From Ruminococcaceae bacterium UBA6855 (GTDB taxonomy: Bacteria; Bacillota; Clostridia; Oscillospirales; Acutalibacteraceae): 8,354 bases of DNA. Under the pieces are notes generated by a model, which saw only the letters and a list, made by a program, of their open reading frames with translations, searched no databases and was not told the origin of the DNA. The stretch lies in contig DKDF01000049.1 in the NCBI GenBank assembly GCA_002451755.1, forward strand, positions 1 through 8,354. The letters are read 5' to 3'. Positions 5,986 through 8,354 of this stretch are shown here, piece after piece. Made by a program: the position numbers and the translations under genes. The number at the start of each line of letters is the position of its first letter. Within the stretch, counting starts at the first letter, position 1.

Positions 5986-7451
5986 GCGAATTAAAAGACG
6001 GAAAGCACATAAAGCTCAAAGAATACATACTTTATGTGCTCGCAGTGTTTTTCTACACCAACATGACAGGCATGATAAACGAATACCGCCGCGCATACCT
6101 CGTTGACATACTTCGTCTGACGACTCATCAGATGTCGTTCTTCAACGTATTCACCGGCGTTGCGGGCTTCGCGCTCTCGTTCATCAACGCGATGATACTC
6201 GATAACAAGAAAATCAAAAACGGCAACAAATTCAAGGGACTCGGCATTGCGTCGGCTATCCCCTGCGGAATAATCACCGTTCTCATTTTCTGGACACCCG
6301 GATTCATCGAGAGCAATCCGACGGTGCTCATGGTATGGCTCTGCGCCATCGCGCTCATACAGAGCGTCTGCTTCTACTTCGGCGGAACGGTCAACATGGT
6401 CGCGGTCGTCATGACCCCCAACAGCAGAGAGCGCGAGCAGCTGCTCTCCGTCAGAGGCATATCCTCCGCCATCGGCAACTCCGCGCCGCTCGTTATCGTC
6501 CTTGTCATCGCCGCGATAACAAAGGCGGTCAAAGGCTACGAGGACAATATGCTCAACTACTTCATCGCGGCTATCCTCTGCGGCGTTGTCGGCGCCGTTA
6601 CGATGCTGCTCGGCATGAGTGCGGTCAAGGAGCGCATAACCTACAGCGACGAGAAAAAGAATCCCCTCGAGGGCTTCGCAGATGTTCTCAAGAACCCCTA
6701 TGCGCGCCGCGTGCTTTACAGTGAGTTCCTCAAGTCGTTCCGCGGAATCGCGACCTTCATGCAGCCGTTCATTGCCGCTGCAATGCTCGGCTCATCGAGC
6801 AAAACTCTGCTCTTCGCCCTGCCCATCGGCATAGGCACCATGGTCGGCATGCTCATAATCAACGCGCTGCTCAAGAAGTTCACTTCAAGGGTGCTCTACA
6901 TAGCTTCCGGCGTTTATTCGGTCATAATCAACATCATCGCGTTCGGCGTTGGCACACTCTATCTCACGCACGGTCAGCCGCTCTATCTCAACATAATCTT
7001 CATCGTCTGCCTGTTCGGCACGGGACTCCAGTTCGGCGCATCGAACCTGCTGCCGAATATGTTCCAGGCGGATATCCTCGACGACCTCGAGCTCAAGACC
7101 GGCAAGCGACTCGACGCCTCTCTGCCGTTTGTTATATCGATCGGCGGCACGCTGTCCGGACTTATCGCAAGCGGCGTTGTGCCCTATATTCTCTATGATA
7201 ACGCCGAGACCGGCTGGCACTCGATCATAGGATATCAGCAGGGTCTTGCGGACGGCACCGCGCAGTCGCTCAGGACGAAAATCATGCTTCTGTTCTTCTA
7301 CACTGTCGTTCACGGCATCATGATGCTCCTCGCGGGCGTGCCGTTCTTCACCTACAAGCTCTCAGGTGCGGAACGCGACCGAGTCCACAACGAAGTTCTC
7401 AAAAAGCGCGGCGAACTCAGCGAAAGCGAAGAAACCGCAAAAGAGGCTTAA
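5982..7451 (+). CDS. GPH-family sugar:cation symporter (MFS_2)
   Basis: A 489-residue polytopic membrane protein with about twelve hydrophobic segments between residues 15 and 460 and a short charged C-terminal tail. Family features of the glycoside-pentoside-hexuronide:cation symporters are visible: MTPNSREREQLLSVRGISSA in the cytoplasmic loop after helix 4 (144-163), and MFQADILDDLELKTGKRLDA (360-379), which matches the D-x-x-E-x-x-T-G-x-R signature before the late helices. Members import glycosides, pentosides or hexuronides with Na+ or H+. AGGAGG (5968-5973) lies 8 nt before ATG 5982, and the start overlaps the phosphoesterase stop. No phosphotransferase regulatory domain is fused at the C-terminus, unlike LacS. 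With the downstream GH38-like protein it suggests uptake of an oligosaccharide or glycoside. The exact substrate and coupling ion are unknown. Confidence 0.92.
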   Translation: MSELKDGKHIKLKEYILYVLAVFFYTNMTGMINEYRRAYLVDILRLTTHQMSFFNVFTGVAGFALSFINAMILDNKKIKNGNKFKGLGIASAIPCGIITVLIFWTPGFIESNPTVLMVWLCAIALIQSVCFYFGGTVNMVAVVMTPNSREREQLLSVRGISSAIGNSAPLVIVLVIAAITKAVKGYEDNMLNYFIAAILCGVVGAVTMLLGMSAVKERITYSDEKKNPLEGFADVLKNPYARRVLYSEFLKSFRGIATFMQPFIAAAMLGSSSKTLLFALPIGIGTMVGMLIINALLKKFTSRVLYIASGVYSVIINIIAFGVGTLYLTHGQPLYLNIIFIVCLFGTGLQFGASNLLPNMFQADILDDLELKTGKRLDASLPFVISIGGTLSGLIASGVVPYILYDNAETGWHSIIGYQQGLADGTAQSLRTKIMLLFFYTVVHGIMMLLAGVPFFTYKLSGAERDRVHNEVLKKRGELSESEETAKEA

Positions 7452-7465
7452 AAATCAAGAAAAAA

Positions 7466-7495
7466 ATCCCGATGCAACAAAAGCTGCATCGGGAT
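7466..7495 (+). terminator. Perfect 11-bp stem-loop after the symporter gene
   Basis: ATCCCGATGCA (7466-7476) and TGCATCGGGAT (7485-7495) are perfect inverted copies around an 8-nt loop, 15 nt past the symporter stop. The stem is strong, but the rightward transcript continues AAATTATATTG, not a U-run, so it is not a textbook intrinsic terminator in that direction. The A-run before it would make a U-tract only for leftward transcription. It probably protects the upstream mRNA 3' end or partly terminates it, since a new promoter starts 9 bp later. Confidence 0.6.
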
Positions 7496-7503
7496 AAATT
7501 ATA

Positions 7504-7532
7504 TTGAAAAAATTAAAGACCCAAACTATAAT
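7504..7532 (+). promoter_or_regulatory. Sigma-A promoter of the DUF5054/GH38-like gene
   Basis: TTGAAA (7504-7509), a 17-bp spacer and a perfect TATAAT (7527-7532) predict a start near 7539. CCCAAA (7520-7525) and TTTGGG (7545-7550) form an inverted repeat that brackets the -10 and the start site, a possible repressor site. The leader is about 27 nt and ends in AAGGAG (7555-7560), 5 nt before ATG 7566. Confidence 0.75.
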
Positions 7533-7565
7533 GAGTATGAAATCTTTGGGCTGCAAGGAGCGCAT

Positions 7566-8354
7566 ATGAAAAGAGTTATAGTTGTTTCAAAAACGCATCT
7601 CGATCTCGGATTCACGGACTTCGCCGAGAACATCAGAAAAAGATATCTCGACGAGTTCATCCCCGACGCGATAGCCACAGCAGAGAGCGCGAACATCGGG
7701 CGTAAGAATTTCATCTGGACCACGGGCTCATGGCTGCTGCGTGAAGAGCTGCGCTGCGGCACGCCCGAGAACAGAGAAAAGCTCATCGCCGCACTCAGGG
7801 CTGGCGACATTGCGCCGCACGCATTCCCATTCACGACCCACACCGAGCTGCTCGACCGCGACACGCTCGAATACGGGCTTTCTATAGTTGACGAGATAGA
7901 TTCGATTCGCGGCAAAAAGACCGTGGCGGCGAAGATGACAGATGTTCCCGGACACACGAAAGCCCTCGTCCCCCTGCTCGCCGAAAGGGGCATAAAGCTG
8001 CTGCACATCGGAGTAAACGGCGCTTCGGCAATACCGGAAGTCCCCGAATGTTTTCTCTGGAAATGCGAAGACAGCGAGATAGTCGTTGTCTATTCCGGCG
8101 AATACGGCGGGGCATACAAGAACGAATATATAGACGACATTCTCTATTTCGACCACACGCTCGACAACCACGGCGCAAACGGCAAAGAAGCCGTCATGCA
8201 GAACATCGCGGATATCAAAGCAAAATATCCCGGCTGCGAAGTATCAGCAGGTACGCTCGACGACTACGCCGAGGAGATTTGGGAAGTCAGAGACAGGCTG
8301 CCCGTGATAACCTCGGAGATCGGCGACTCGTGGATCCACGGCAGCGCTGCCGAC
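7566..8354 (+). CDS. DUF5054/GH38-like putative glycosidase, 5' part (cut by right edge)
   Basis: 263 codons are open from ATG 7566 to the window end; the 3' part is missing. There is no signal peptide, so it is probably cytoplasmic. The start SKTHLDLGFTDFAENIRKRY and then FIWTTGSWLL (49-58) match the DUF5054 pattern, which resembles the N-terminal catalytic domain of GH38 alpha-mannosidases. In GH38 a His-x-Asp pair and an Asp nucleophile bind zinc. Here H11-x-D13 corresponds to the first pair, and D126 in TDVPGHT to the D-x-x-G-H nucleophile block. IGDSWIHGSAAD at the edge is a further conserved-looking segment. The fourth zinc ligand of GH38 would lie beyond the window. The gene follows the GPH symporter with its own promoter, which suggests it hydrolyses the imported glycoside. 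Mannosidase activity is inferred from fold similarity only; DUF5054 proteins have, as far as I know, no established substrate. Confidence 0.85.
   Translation, partial: MKRVIVVSKTHLDLGFTDFAENIRKRYLDEFIPDAIATAESANIGRKNFIWTTGSWLLREELRCGTPENREKLIAALRAGDIAPHAFPFTTHTELLDRDTLEYGLSIVDEIDSIRGKKTVAAKMTDVPGHTKALVPLLAERGIKLLHIGVNGASAIPEVPECFLWKCEDSEIVVVYSGEYGGAYKNEYIDDILYFDHTLDNHGANGKEAVMQNIADIKAKYPGCEVSAGTLDDYAEEIWEVRDRLPVITSEIGDSWIHGSAAD

Noticed and set aside
7526..8178. Several minus-strand open frames opposite the DUF5054 gene
   Set aside because: The plus strand has a consensus promoter, ribosome site and GH38-like motifs; the antisense products are Arg/Ser-rich shadows.

Overview
The window looks like chromosomal DNA from an anaerobic Gram-positive bacterium of the class Clostridia, probably an uncultured relative of the gut Oscillospiraceae. 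The reasons are AGGAGG-type ribosome binding sites, sigma-A type promoters in AT-rich intergenic DNA beside moderately GC-rich genes, frequent ATA and AGG codons, lipoprotein signal peptides, and gene families common in that group (AraC regulators, GPH symporters, GH38-like DUF5054 proteins). The taxonomy is inferred. No mobile element, CRISPR array, rRNA or tRNA was seen.

Left half (1-3435, minus strand): a five-gene leftward operon read from a strong promoter near 3540-3568. In order of transcription it encodes a lipoprotein with a PepSY/YycI-like C-terminal end, a second lipoprotein carrying a LytM/M23 domain that has lost all three zinc ligands, two six-helix ABC-2-type membrane proteins, and the first 33 codons of a further membrane protein that runs off the left edge. 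The last three genes are joined by ATGA stop/start overlaps. No ATPase lies in the window; if one exists it should lie further left. The set suggests an envelope-associated ABC system with two extracytoplasmic lipoproteins. Its function is unknown.

Centre (3436-3706): a divergent control region. It holds the leftward promoter, a weaker rightward promoter for an AraC-family regulator, and between them a 9-bp direct repeat with a 10-bp period overlapping an imperfect inverted repeat. This is a plausible AraC-type operator. The leader of the leftward operon can form two small hairpins.

Right half (3707-8354, plus strand): the AraC-family regulator, then a calcineurin-like metallophosphoesterase with an unusual ARHD in place of GNHD, overlapping by ATGA a GPH-family sugar:cation symporter. 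A perfect 11-bp stem-loop follows, and then a second good promoter driving a DUF5054/GH38-like putative glycosidase that is cut by the right edge. The simplest reading is a small carbohydrate-utilisation locus: the regulator senses a ligand, the symporter imports a glycoside, and the phosphoesterase and GH38-like enzyme process it in the cytoplasm. The substrate cannot be read from the sequence.
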